From Lapidilactobacillus luobeiensis (GTDB lineage: Bacteria > Bacillota > Bacilli > Lactobacillales > Lactobacillaceae): DNA of 64,000 nt. The notes under the pieces are model-generated. The model had not been told where the DNA came from, did not search any database, and saw only the letters and a list, made by a program, of their open reading frames with translations. Below are positions 57,390 to 64,000 of the stretch, piece after piece. Both the position numbers and the translations under genes were made by a program. Positions within the stretch are counted from its first letter, which is position 1. The number at the start of each line of letters is the position of its first letter. The stretch covers positions 23,523 to 87,522 of the forward strand of contig NZ_BROC01000007.1 of assembly GCF_024345205.1 (NCBI RefSeq). The letters run 5' to 3'.

Positions 57390-58740
57390 TTTGATTCTCC
57401 TCAATATCTTTTATTAATAAATCCTCAAATCCTAGTAATCCGGTATTTAAGTATGCTTGCTTAAGTTGCTGATCTGCTGATGGCTCAGAGCCAATTTGCT
57501 TACCATCATCCTCCCAATTTGGATAATATTCACCTAAACGAAGGCCCTTTGATCTAAATTGACGGGTAAAGTGTTGGGCGTCCTCTAATTCGTCATCCGA
57601 TAATGCTAGGTTTAGCATCTTGCGTTTTAACAATAATCCTGCATACGCAGAAATTGGCAAGACGTCCGAATGCTCAAACCCAATTTTTTCAAGAAGCTTT
57701 TTTGCTGCCAGAAGGATTTCATCAACAGAATCATCCTCTAAATCAATCATATCCATCATACTAACGATAAAAACAATTCTTCGATAAGTTACCTGCTCCT
57801 TGATAAACTTCAAATAGTTAAAATCACGTTCCGATCCAATAAAGCTCACAGGCATCACATAGATCAACAAATCTTGTTGCGCCTTCTTCAAATAATCAAA
57901 AGTCACATCCCGATGTTCCACATGATCAACGGAATCGACACCTGGGGTATCAATGAGTTGAATTTTTTGATCACTTAACGTCGAATAAAAACGCCCAACA
58001 ACCTCAGAGAAATTTTCCGAATGGTTGCTTAAGGGATCCTTTGCATCATCAAGTGAAATATTGAGATAGCGGTTACCTCCGATGGCTAAGTTCAGTAAAT
58101 CGCTTTTGATTGGACTAGTCAAATACGAGTTGACTGCAGCTGTGCAAGCGGCTTTCTTGGCTGGAGCTATCCTTCTTCCGATAATCGCGTTGATCAGCGA
58201 TGACTTTCCGGCACTCATCGTCGCCGTAAATGTTATATTTCTCATATTCTGAGACCGATAAAGATAATTAGCCTGCCAGGCCGACCGCACTGGTTCAGGA
58301 ATAGTTAAAATTTGTTTTTTTAGGTCAAGTGACTTTCTTGGCCAGTCTCCACCATGACGATGTGGTTCCGGTAGAAGCGCCATGATTTCTTTAGTAATTA
58401 AATCAATTAAATCCGCTGACAACGGATAAATAAAAAATAAAACGTCCAGAACTAACTGTTCCCGATAATAAACAAATCTGTTTGAAAGCCCATAGGATAC
58501 ATGATGGATCTTCTCTAACTCGACATCCAAGTGAAGGGTCTCCCAATTCATATCCTGCGGACCATCAAGCGCTTTATTTAAAGAATTAGTTTGGAACGCT
58601 GCCACTGTAGGATTGACGCGAAACTTCTGTAGAAAATAGTAAACTACGAATAAATAATGCTTCTTAAACTCCACTGATTCATCCTTAATCGGATGCCTGA
58701 TTTGTGGATAAGAAATACTGAAGTCTTCCAATTTGTACAT
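57382..58740 (-). CDS. Dynamin-like GTPase, smaller partner
   Basis: A 452-residue GTPase with an N-terminal region of about 165 residues before G1 (FTATMSAGKSSLINAIIG, P-loop about 173-180). G3 is IDTPGVDS (DTPG 264-267). The expected G4 (N/T)KxD is replaced by SMMD within IVFIVSMMDMID, so nucleotide specificity or turnover may be altered. Unlike its partner it lacks a long stalk. First gene of its operon; GCGAGGAATATTAA precedes the ATG. Confidence 0.87.
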   Translation of the reverse strand: MYKLEDFSISYPQIRHPIKDESVEFKKHYLFVVYYFLQKFRVNPTVAAFQTNSLNKALDGPQDMNWETLHLDVELEKIHHVSYGLSNRFVYYREQLVLDVLFFIYPLSADLIDLITKEIMALLPEPHRHGGDWPRKSLDLKKQILTIPEPVRSAWQANYLYRSQNMRNITFTATMSAGKSSLINAIIGRRIAPAKKAACTAAVNSYLTSPIKSDLLNLAIGGNRYLNISLDDAKDPLSNHSENFSEVVGRFYSTLSDQKIQLIDTPGVDSVDHVEHRDVTFDYLKKAQQDLLIYVMPVSFIGSERDFNYLKFIKEQVTYRRIVFIVSMMDMIDLEDDSVDEILLAAKKLLEKIGFEHSDVLPISAYAGLLLKRKMLNLALSDDELEDAQHFTRQFRSKGLRLGEYYPNWEDDGKQIGSEPSADQQLKQAYLNTGLLGFEDLLIKDIEENQNA

Positions 58741-58785
58741 TTAATATTCCTCGCTATTCAGCAATAATAATGTGAGTATATTTTC

Positions 58786-58820
58786 ATTATACGCCATCGG
58801 CACGACATTAGCTGTCTACC
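58786..58820 (-). promoter_or_regulatory. Promoter B with GACA-N5-TGTC dyad (dynamin-HerA-toxin operon)
   Basis: Minus-strand TATAAT at 58786-58791; GGTAGACA at 58813-58820. A GACA-N5-TGTC inverted repeat (58804-58816) covers the -35 position, and no consensus -35 is present at 16-18 bp. The spacing of TAGACA to TATAAT is 21 bp, the same as at promoter A (60.7 kb). Sequence after the -10 is also alike (TATAATGAAAATAT). Confidence 0.75.
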
Positions 58821-58937
58821 TAAGAAAACATTTACATTTATTTTGAACCATTTCTGAACAATACTCGACACGGATGATTAATTGCCGCACTTAATCATCC
58901 AATCGCCAAAATCAATTGCTCGCCGGATAACAAAAAA

Positions 58938-59058
58938 AGAGTGCGGCACGCAACCGGTTGACTTCGAGCATTAACCTAGTCAGGATTTTGGAAGCGGACT
59001 TTGCTTCCGGAAGCCTGACGTAGTTAAGCGCAGAAGTCAGTTGCGTGCAGCACGTTTC
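58938..59058 (+). repeat. Palindromic unit U17, between the two transcription units of the system
   Basis: AGAGTGCGG left end, GCACGCAACCGGTTGACTT / AAGTCAGTTGCGTGC outer arms, GTCAGGAT / GCCTGAC middle arms, GCACGTTTC right end. It separates promoter B from the end of the AAA+ gene. Confidence 0.9.
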
Positions 59059-59107
59059 AAAAAAGCATTATCCAACTCAATTGGACTAAGCCCCAGTTGG
59101 ATAATGC
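59059..59107 (-). terminator. Terminator of the AAA+ unit
   Basis: Minus-strand GCATTATCCAACT and AGTTGGATAATGC form a 13-bp stem followed by a run of T. It ends unit 1 before the repeat and promoter B. Confidence 0.85.
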
Positions 59108-59156
59108 GCGAAAAACAATTAATCGTAGCTATCATAGGTACAAGTGGCGAGGTTAG

Positions 59157-60299
59157 TTACACCACAGGCTCATTGGCTTTGATCGAGGAGGTGTCCTGAG
59201 AGATAGTGAGCACATCGATCGGTAATAGGTTCATCAGATCCTCAGCCTTGATTTCTTCAGTTGGCTGGTTAGCCAATCTCTTGGCTTGATTCATCGTGAT
59301 ATCATCGAAAAGATTCCGAACTAAACGACCGTTAGAGAAATATTCATCCTTATGAGCCAATTGCGCCTGTAAATATTGCCGCACTTCAGCAATGACCTGT
59401 TCACTGGCACGATAATCATATTGCTGGCATTGAAATTTAAAAATACCGGTCAATTCATCCAACGAGTAATCATCGAATGTAATAAATGTATTGAACCGAG
59501 ATTTCAATCCGGGATTCGACTCAAAAAAATCAGTCATCAAATCAGTGTAGCCAGCAACGATCACTACCAGATCATCACGATAATCTTTCAGAGCCTTGGT
59601 TAATTCGGTCAAGCATTCACGACCGTAACTATCGCCATGATCATTTTCGGTAATGCTGTACGCCTCATCAATAAAAAGAACGCCACCACGAGCACGATTG
59701 ATCAGTTTGCGTACCTTAATTGCGGTTTGCCCTTGGTATTCCGCAATCAAATCAGTACGACTGGCCTCAATGAATTGTCCCTTGCTTAATAAACCAATTG
59801 ATTTGTACATTCGCCCAACGATTCGCGCCACGGTTGTTTTGGCCGTCCCGGGGTTTCCTAAAAATACCATGTGCAGCGTTTTATTGGTTTTTTTCAGGCC
59901 ATTCTTAACTCGGAGTTGCTGGATCTGGTTGAAGGCAATCAAATCTCGAACTTGCTGTTTAACCAATGGTAAGCCCACTAATTCATCTAACTCGTGTAGC
60001 GACTGACTCAAGGTCATATTTGATGATGATTTTAGAGCCAGAAAATAGTCGTCAACCTGACTGGCTCCTAAATACTTGTAAAGGGACTCAATAATTTCCT
60101 GTTCAGTTTGCCACTGTTGCGGATAGGATTCCGTTGATTTGATTTTACCAAGTGTTGAGATAAGTTCTAGTGCAACTTCATCATTCTTGTCCGCGGTTAT
60201 CTCATGAGCCAATTTAGAAAGATCAAACTTGTGAGCTGTCCGCCGATCAATTTCTATTGCCTGCTTTTCTAATAACTTCCCATAATTTTCAGAGATCAT
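59157..60299 (-). CDS. CbxX/CfqX-type AAA+ ATPase
   Basis: A 380-residue AAA+ protein of the SpoVK/CbbX/EccA group. Residues 1-105 are helical and family-specific. LDELVGLPLVKQQVRDLIAF starts the ATPase core, Walker A is GNPGTAKT (149-156) and Walker B is VLFIDEAY (208-215), with sensor-type VVIVAGYTDLM and arginine-finger region SNPGLKSRF. The ATG at 60299 overlaps the stop of the coiled-coil gene (TGATG). CbxX-type proteins remodel protein complexes, and EccA of mycobacterial type VII secretion is a relative; whether that analogy holds is inference. Confidence 0.9.
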   Translation of the reverse strand: MISENYGKLLEKQAIEIDRRTAHKFDLSKLAHEITADKNDEVALELISTLGKIKSTESYPQQWQTEQEIIESLYKYLGASQVDDYFLALKSSSNMTLSQSLHELDELVGLPLVKQQVRDLIAFNQIQQLRVKNGLKKTNKTLHMVFLGNPGTAKTTVARIVGRMYKSIGLLSKGQFIEASRTDLIAEYQGQTAIKVRKLINRARGGVLFIDEAYSITENDHGDSYGRECLTELTKALKDYRDDLVVIVAGYTDLMTDFFESNPGLKSRFNTFITFDDYSLDELTGIFKFQCQQYDYRASEQVIAEVRQYLQAQLAHKDEYFSNGRLVRNLFDDITMNQAKRLANQPTEEIKAEDLMNLLPIDVLTISQDTSSIKANEPVV

Positions 60300-60508
60300 C
60301 AAAGAACACCACCCATTATCAAAAATATTAATACAAAAACAATGCCCCCACCAACAGCCAGCAAAATTTGAGTTAGTTTCAATTGTTTTGCCAATTGTTC
60401 ATTAGCTGTATTGATTCTTTTTACTTCTGCAGTCATTTGTTGCGAATTTTCAGCCAATTCGTTGGCTATTTTCGTCAGTGCTAACTGGCTTTCTTGGTGC
60501 ATATGCAA
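60299..60508 (-). CDS. Small coiled-coil, tail-anchored membrane protein
   Basis: A 69-residue protein if started at TTG 60508 (66-67 residues from ATG 60502). It has heptad-like coiled coil (LALTKIANELAENSQQMTAE, then AEVKRINTANEQLAKQL) and one C-terminal transmembrane helix (LLAVGGGIVFVLIFLIMGGV). GGAAG lies 5 nt upstream of the TTG. In-frame coding-like sequence continues upstream to about 60620 (see adjacent entry), so the annotated start may be a remnant of a longer protein. It is the first gene of unit 1. Confidence 0.6.
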   Translation of the reverse strand: MHMHQESQLALTKIANELAENSQQMTAEVKRINTANEQLAKQLKLTQILLAVGGGIVFVLIFLIMGGVL

Positions 60509-60633
60509 CGTTTCTTCCTGATAGCTGACTAGCTTTTGGCTCTGACGATCAATTACGCTATTAACTTCGCTTAATGCTTGCGCATCACGTCTATGAAGTT
60601 GATCACCTTCTTCGCTTTTTTAGTCGAAATCAT
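60509..60633 (-). other. Coding-like upstream extension of the coiled-coil gene, interrupted at an A6 run
   Basis: An ATG at 60633-60631 starts ISTKKAKKVINF and stops after about 20 codons. One nucleotide backward at the A6 tract (60616-60621) opens a frame SEEGDQLHRRDAQALSEVNS joining in frame to the annotated coiled-coil protein, predicting a 111-residue protein. This could be an indel in a homopolymer (real, phase-variable or a base-calling error) or a programmed -1 shift. The first option is simplest. Confidence 0.55.
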
Positions 60634-60683
60634 TTCTCGACTCAATTAAATCACGCTAAACATTTCCAAGCGTGAATATATTC

Positions 60684-60718
60684 ATTATATAGCGGTCCTG
60701 TGACATAAAATGTCTACC
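60684..60718 (-). promoter_or_regulatory. Promoter A with GACA-N5-TGTC dyad (coiled-coil/AAA+ unit)
   Basis: Minus-strand TATAAT at 60684-60689; GGTAGACA at 60711-60718; inverted repeat GACA-N5-TGTC at 60702-60714. The spacer of 21 bp, the absent normal -35 and the downstream TATAATGAATATAT match promoter B at 58.8 kb. Confidence 0.75.
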
Positions 60719-60745
60719 TTCATCATTTTGAGAAATTTTTCTCTA

Positions 60746-60810
60746 GAAAAAACAGCATGATTATTATGCCAGACAGCTGAGAACATCTGGAATAAAAGCT
60801 AATCATGCTG
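60746..60810 (-). terminator. Terminator of the nucleotidase gene
   Basis: Minus-strand CAGCATGATTA and TAATCATGCTG enclose a second hairpin (CCAGATGTTCTCAGCTGTCTGG-like) and are followed by TTTTTTC. Confidence 0.8.
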
Positions 60811-60896
60811 AAATGAACCTAGTGCGAACGATTTGTCTCATGTTTAGATACAATTCGTTGATATTCTAATCGTTGACATTTACCACTTAACAAAGG

Positions 60897-63203
60897 TCAC
60901 GCGGCATCTTCTCTTTTCTTCAAGCGGTAAGCAACTGTCCCAGTTGTCATTAAGGCGACTAGGCCGTAGATCGCCAACGCTGAGGTAGTTTCACCGGCTT
61001 GTGGTAAATTACCTTTGGTGCCCGTAGTATTTTTACCTTTATTCTTGGTATTGCTTGTTTGCGGCTTATTGTTCTCGGTCGTTTTAGCGACTTGCAAACC
61101 AGCGACCGCCTGATCTAATTGGGTCGTGGCGATCGTAAGTTCATCGGCGGAGATACCTTGATCAGCCGCTTTTGCTCGGGTCAGCAGTTGTTCTGCCGCC
61201 ATCAGCGCCTGCTTTACTTTGAGCCAACTAGCAACAGTATATCTTGCTTGCTGTTCTTTTTTAGCGGCCGCAACACTCTTTTGTAAAGTCGTCGTGCTGA
61301 TCAAGTGCGTTTGTTGCAATTGTGGTGTGATGACATTTGCTTGGGCAATATCTTGCGCGGCCAAAACTTTCTGCGCCTGAGCTAATTTTGCAGAGACTGC
61401 AGCCCAACTATAAGCAGTGTAGTCCGCAACATTCTTGCCCGCTAAAGATTTTTCGGTAACCAATTGTTGCAAAGCAATCAGGGCAGGATTTTGGGCAAGC
61501 GCCTGAGAAACGATTCGGGTCATTGGTAGTTCGGTGCGGTAGTTTGCCAGTGTCGCCGGCGTAACTTTCTTCATGTAATCAAGTAGGACCGTATCCATTG
61601 AAGGTCCCTGTTGAACAGGCTTCCCACTCAACATGGTATAGCCGTCACCACCAGCGGCCATGAAATCATTGGTCGCCATTTGATAAGTGTCTTGACTATC
61701 GCGCGGAATAAATTTACCGTTCAATTTGATACTGGTGACCCGAGTGCCGACAGTTTGCTTTTCTGGATCTGAGCCTGGTCGCGTCGAGTCATAGCTAACT
61801 TGGAGCGTATGTGATACTTGCAAAAAGCCACCATTAGCGCCTAATTTTGGCAGATTGTTCTCATCATAAATAACCTGACCTTGAGCATCTTTCGCCGCAG
61901 GTGACCGCAGAGAGTGTTCAAACATTTGATAGATCTGCGCGCCCGTAACCGTGATCTGCGAGATCGTATTGCCAAAAGGCATGACTGCGACGATCTGGCC
62001 TTTATTTACTGGTCCAACTTCGAGATTTTCACGGATCCCACCACCGTTAACAACGGCGAAATCTGACTTTTTGGTGAAACCGGTCTGACCGTATTCCCAA
62101 AGCACATCACCGATCAAGTCACCTAAATTGGTTTCCCGGGTCCGTACATTGTCGCGCAAACCATTGAATTTAATTTGATTGTTGGGTAAGATCACCTGCG
62201 AATTATCGCGATCGTAATTGACTTGCGCCTGATCAACGATTACTTTGACCTGAGGATCTTCTGGTAAGGCTTGCAGTTCTTGGGCCGAATGCAGCTCGGC
62301 CTTCAAAGTCGCGTCTTGCGCACGATAAGTCCCCGTCATCAGGCCGACTGTGCTTAAATAACTACCTGTCTGACCAACGATCACATTATTGAACTTCAAA
62401 CCTGTCGGTAATTGCGTATGTGAGTGCCCATCAGCGATAAAGATCCGTTTGTCTGGATATTTTTTGGCGAGACCACTGGCCAAATAAGTGGACTGTTCAT
62501 CTTTCAAAGTCGTTTCATCAACACCCAGATGAGTCATGAAAACAAAATAATCGGCGCCATCTTGAATAGCCGCGGTCATTGCTTTGATCGCCGCTGGTAA
62601 AGGTTTCTCAAATTTGATTTTCTCGACATTTTTAGGGTGCGTTTTGTAGGCAGTTTCTGGTGTGGTCAGCCCGATCAAGGCAAATTTCTTATCCTGACCA
62701 TTGACCTTCTTGGTAGTCAACGCATAAGATTTGAAGGGTTGTGAGCCATCACGATAAAAAACATTGGCCGAAACGATCGGGAAATTAAGTTCTTGCTGAT
62801 ACTTGAGCGCTGTTTCTAGGCCGAAGTCGAACTCGTGGTTACCCAAAGTCATCCCATCATAACCAACTGCGTTCATCGCTTTGACCATATCCATCCCTTG
62901 AGAATAATTGGATAGCGGCAAGCCTTGCATGGCATCGCCCGCGTCCACCAATAAAGTTGGCTGGATTTGATCGCGATAGGTTTTTAAACGCGCCATCCCC
63001 ACCGTTTTATTCGGTACATTCGCCAAGCGACCGTGCATATCGTTCGTGTGCATGATCGTCACGACTTCTGTTGCCGCTGTTGTCGCCGCCTTGTTCGTCG
63101 CTGCCAACAACGATTTGCTAGGCCCTAACAAGACGCTGATGATCAAACTGAAAACAACGACCCAATTAAAATACTGTCGTCGGGTTCTATTTTGCTTTTC
63201 CAA
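60897..63203 (-). CDS. Wall-anchored 5'-nucleotidase / cyclic-nucleotide phosphodiesterase family enzyme
   Basis: A 768-residue secreted enzyme that releases nucleosides from extracellular nucleotides. Signal peptide (about 1-34; FNWVVVFSLIISVLLG), metallophosphoesterase domain with IMHTNDMHGRL, DAGDAMQGLP, GNHEFDFG and DGHSHTQL, then the 5'-nucleotidase C-terminal domain (NGGGIRENLEVG, GGDGYTMLSG). A helical FIVAR-like region (about 580-700) leads to the sorting signal LPQAGE, hydrophobic helix and KKREDAA. The start is TTG 63203 with GGAGG 7 nt upstream. It could also cleave 2',3'-cyclic nucleotides. Confidence 0.92.
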   Translation of the reverse strand: MEKQNRTRRQYFNWVVVFSLIISVLLGPSKSLLAATNKAATTAATEVVTIMHTNDMHGRLANVPNKTVGMARLKTYRDQIQPTLLVDAGDAMQGLPLSNYSQGMDMVKAMNAVGYDGMTLGNHEFDFGLETALKYQQELNFPIVSANVFYRDGSQPFKSYALTTKKVNGQDKKFALIGLTTPETAYKTHPKNVEKIKFEKPLPAAIKAMTAAIQDGADYFVFMTHLGVDETTLKDEQSTYLASGLAKKYPDKRIFIADGHSHTQLPTGLKFNNVIVGQTGSYLSTVGLMTGTYRAQDATLKAELHSAQELQALPEDPQVKVIVDQAQVNYDRDNSQVILPNNQIKFNGLRDNVRTRETNLGDLIGDVLWEYGQTGFTKKSDFAVVNGGGIRENLEVGPVNKGQIVAVMPFGNTISQITVTGAQIYQMFEHSLRSPAAKDAQGQVIYDENNLPKLGANGGFLQVSHTLQVSYDSTRPGSDPEKQTVGTRVTSIKLNGKFIPRDSQDTYQMATNDFMAAGGDGYTMLSGKPVQQGPSMDTVLLDYMKKVTPATLANYRTELPMTRIVSQALAQNPALIALQQLVTEKSLAGKNVADYTAYSWAAVSAKLAQAQKVLAAQDIAQANVITPQLQQTHLISTTTLQKSVAAAKKEQQARYTVASWLKVKQALMAAEQLLTRAKAADQGISADELTIATTQLDQAVAGLQVAKTTENNKPQTSNTKNKGKNTTGTKGNLPQAGETTSALAIYGLVALMTTGTVAYRLKKREDAA

Positions 63204-63657
63204 CTAAACTCCTCCTCATGATCTCTTGATCGATTCCTTGATCAGTGTCTCCTGACCATTTTGCGAATGAGTCGCCTCACCCAAATTCATTCTATCAGGA
63301 ATCAGCACCAGAGTTGGCCCTTGCCAGTGACCATTCCTGACCGATTCCCACCAGAAAAAATTAAGACGCTGATTTTGGGATCCTCACAGATAAATACGCG
63401 AAAGAATTTATTTTCACCGGAGAAATTCATTTTTTCAAAAAATATTTTTGATTACAGTCAATTTGCTCATTCTTTTCAGCAACGCCTGCCTGTGTTTAGC
63501 GGTAGACCGCCAATAAATGCGTAGTGCCAAGCGTCCGCTCTGTCCTGACATATCATCGCCGCACATTGCCACACCCAAATAACTCACGTATGATATGAAT
63601 GACTCACTTCGACCTTTGTTCAAAAATGTAACTGCTTTTTATTCTGGTCAAAACATG
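63204..63657. other. Gene-free stretch upstream of the nucleotidase gene
   Basis: It should hold the nucleotidase promoter, but I see no convincing -35/-10 pair. The short open frames here have no ribosome sites or recognisable domains. Confidence 0.5.
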
Positions 63658-63668
63658 CGGTGCACTCT

Positions 63669-63788
63669 GAAACGTGTTCCGCGCAACTGCTTTCTGCGCC
63701 GATACACGATTTGTCACAGATTGTCTAACGCCAATCTGCAATAAATCGCTAGTCGTGCTCAAAAGCAATTCGTTGCGCTGTGCACTCT
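63669..63788 (-). repeat. Palindromic unit U18, diverged
   Basis: Ends GAAACGTG and GCACTCTG are kept, and GCGCAACTGCTTTCTGC / AAAAGCAATTCGTTGCGC pair, but the central core is diverged. A fragment of another right end lies just to its left (about 63658-63668). Confidence 0.7.
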
Positions 63789-63910
63789 GAAACGTGCTCG
63801 CCGACCTAGCTTCTTCCGCTTAACTACGCAATTGTTCTGGAAGCGAAATGCGGCTTCCAAAAAAATTGCTAGGTTAATGCTCAGGAGCTGTTCAGGTCGG
63901 TTCACACTCT
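63789..63910 (-). repeat. Palindromic unit U19
   Basis: GCCGACCTAGCTTCTTCC arm class with partner AGGAGCTGTTCAGGTCGG, middle arms GCAATTGTT / AAAATTGCT, centre GGAAGC/GCTTCC. Confidence 0.85.
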
Positions 63911-63913
63911 CTA

Positions 63914-64000
63914 GTAAACGTGTTCGCCGACCTAGCTTCTTCCGCTTAACTACGCAATTGTTCTGGAAGCGAAATGCGGCTTCCAAAAAAATTGCTAGGT
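63914..64000 (-). repeat. Palindromic unit U20, cut by the window edge
   Basis: Same sequence as U19 over the visible 80 bp (AACGTGTTCGCCGACC onward), showing a recent duplication or gene conversion. Confidence 0.85.

Noticed and set aside
49940..60508. BREX, DISARM or a HerA-NurA/Sir2-HerA defence locus
   Set aside because: No methyltransferase, PglX/PglZ, NurA or Sir2 protein is encoded; only the HerA-type ATPase is shared.
50387..60508. Type VII secretion locus
   Set aside because: A CbxX-type AAA+ and an FtsK/HerA-type ATPase are reminiscent, but there is no EsxA/WXG100 protein, EsaA/EccB/EccD membrane protein or LXG domain.

Overview
The window looks like chromosomal DNA of a lactic acid bacterium of the family Lactobacillaceae (Firmicutes). 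The reasons are the LPQAG sortase motifs on two wall-anchored proteins, a divergent proteinase/foldase pair laid out like lactococcal prtP-prtM, two GH1 6-phospho-beta-glucosidases with a lactose/cellobiose-type PTS, AGGAGG-type ribosome binding sites with several TTG starts, and moderate GC. The genus cannot be fixed from the sequence alone.

Layout. 1-8 kb: galU, a YihY-type membrane protein, map, a LacX-like epimerase homologue and a GH1 enzyme, interrupted by two large non-coding repeat cassettes. 8-15 kb: a 1852-residue wall-anchored subtilisin-like proteinase, divergent from a PrsA/PrtM-type lipoprotein foldase. 15-30 kb: housekeeping and accessory genes (deoxynucleoside kinase, HD hydrolase, RlmA-type methyltransferase, a DUF1858-DUF438-macro domain operon, GMP reductase, ketopantoate reductase, regulator, TmrB-like NTPase, flavodoxin, GtrA, UDP-GlcNAc 2-epimerase), a tRNA-Arg(CCT) and arrays of palindromic repeats. 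30-38 kb: aminopeptidase and a beta-glucoside PTS operon with its own promoter and operator-like motifs. 38-49 kb: DEAD-box helicase, oxidoreductase, amino-acid permease, SPFH protein, polytopic glycosyltransferase-like protein, DedA, a PAP2-like protein and DegV.

49.9-60.7 kb is the most unusual region. Two minus-strand transcription units encode a small tail-anchored coiled-coil protein and a CbxX/CfqX-type AAA+ ATPase (unit 1), then two dynamin-like GTPases, a small protein with a hydrophobic C-terminus, a 1102-residue HerA/DUF87-type ATPase with an internal hydrophobic segment, an HNH (WHH-like) nuclease toxin and a probable immunity protein (unit 2). Both units start from near-superimposable promoters: a GACA-N5-TGTC dyad where the -35 should be, with exactly 21 bp to TATAAT. 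I interpret this as a co-regulated membrane-associated conflict or toxin-delivery system that I cannot match to a named system. The window then ends with a wall-anchored 5'-nucleotidase and more repeats.

A second theme is a family of about 120-bp imperfect palindromes (21 copies or fragments) and four larger, 0.7-1.0 kb multi-hairpin cassettes, together about 8% of the window. Arm sequences differ between copies but stay self-complementary. Comparing the four cassettes shows filled and empty versions of the same two sites, so the 120-bp units behave as discrete insertions. No transposase or recombinase gene is visible, so mobilisation would have to be in trans.
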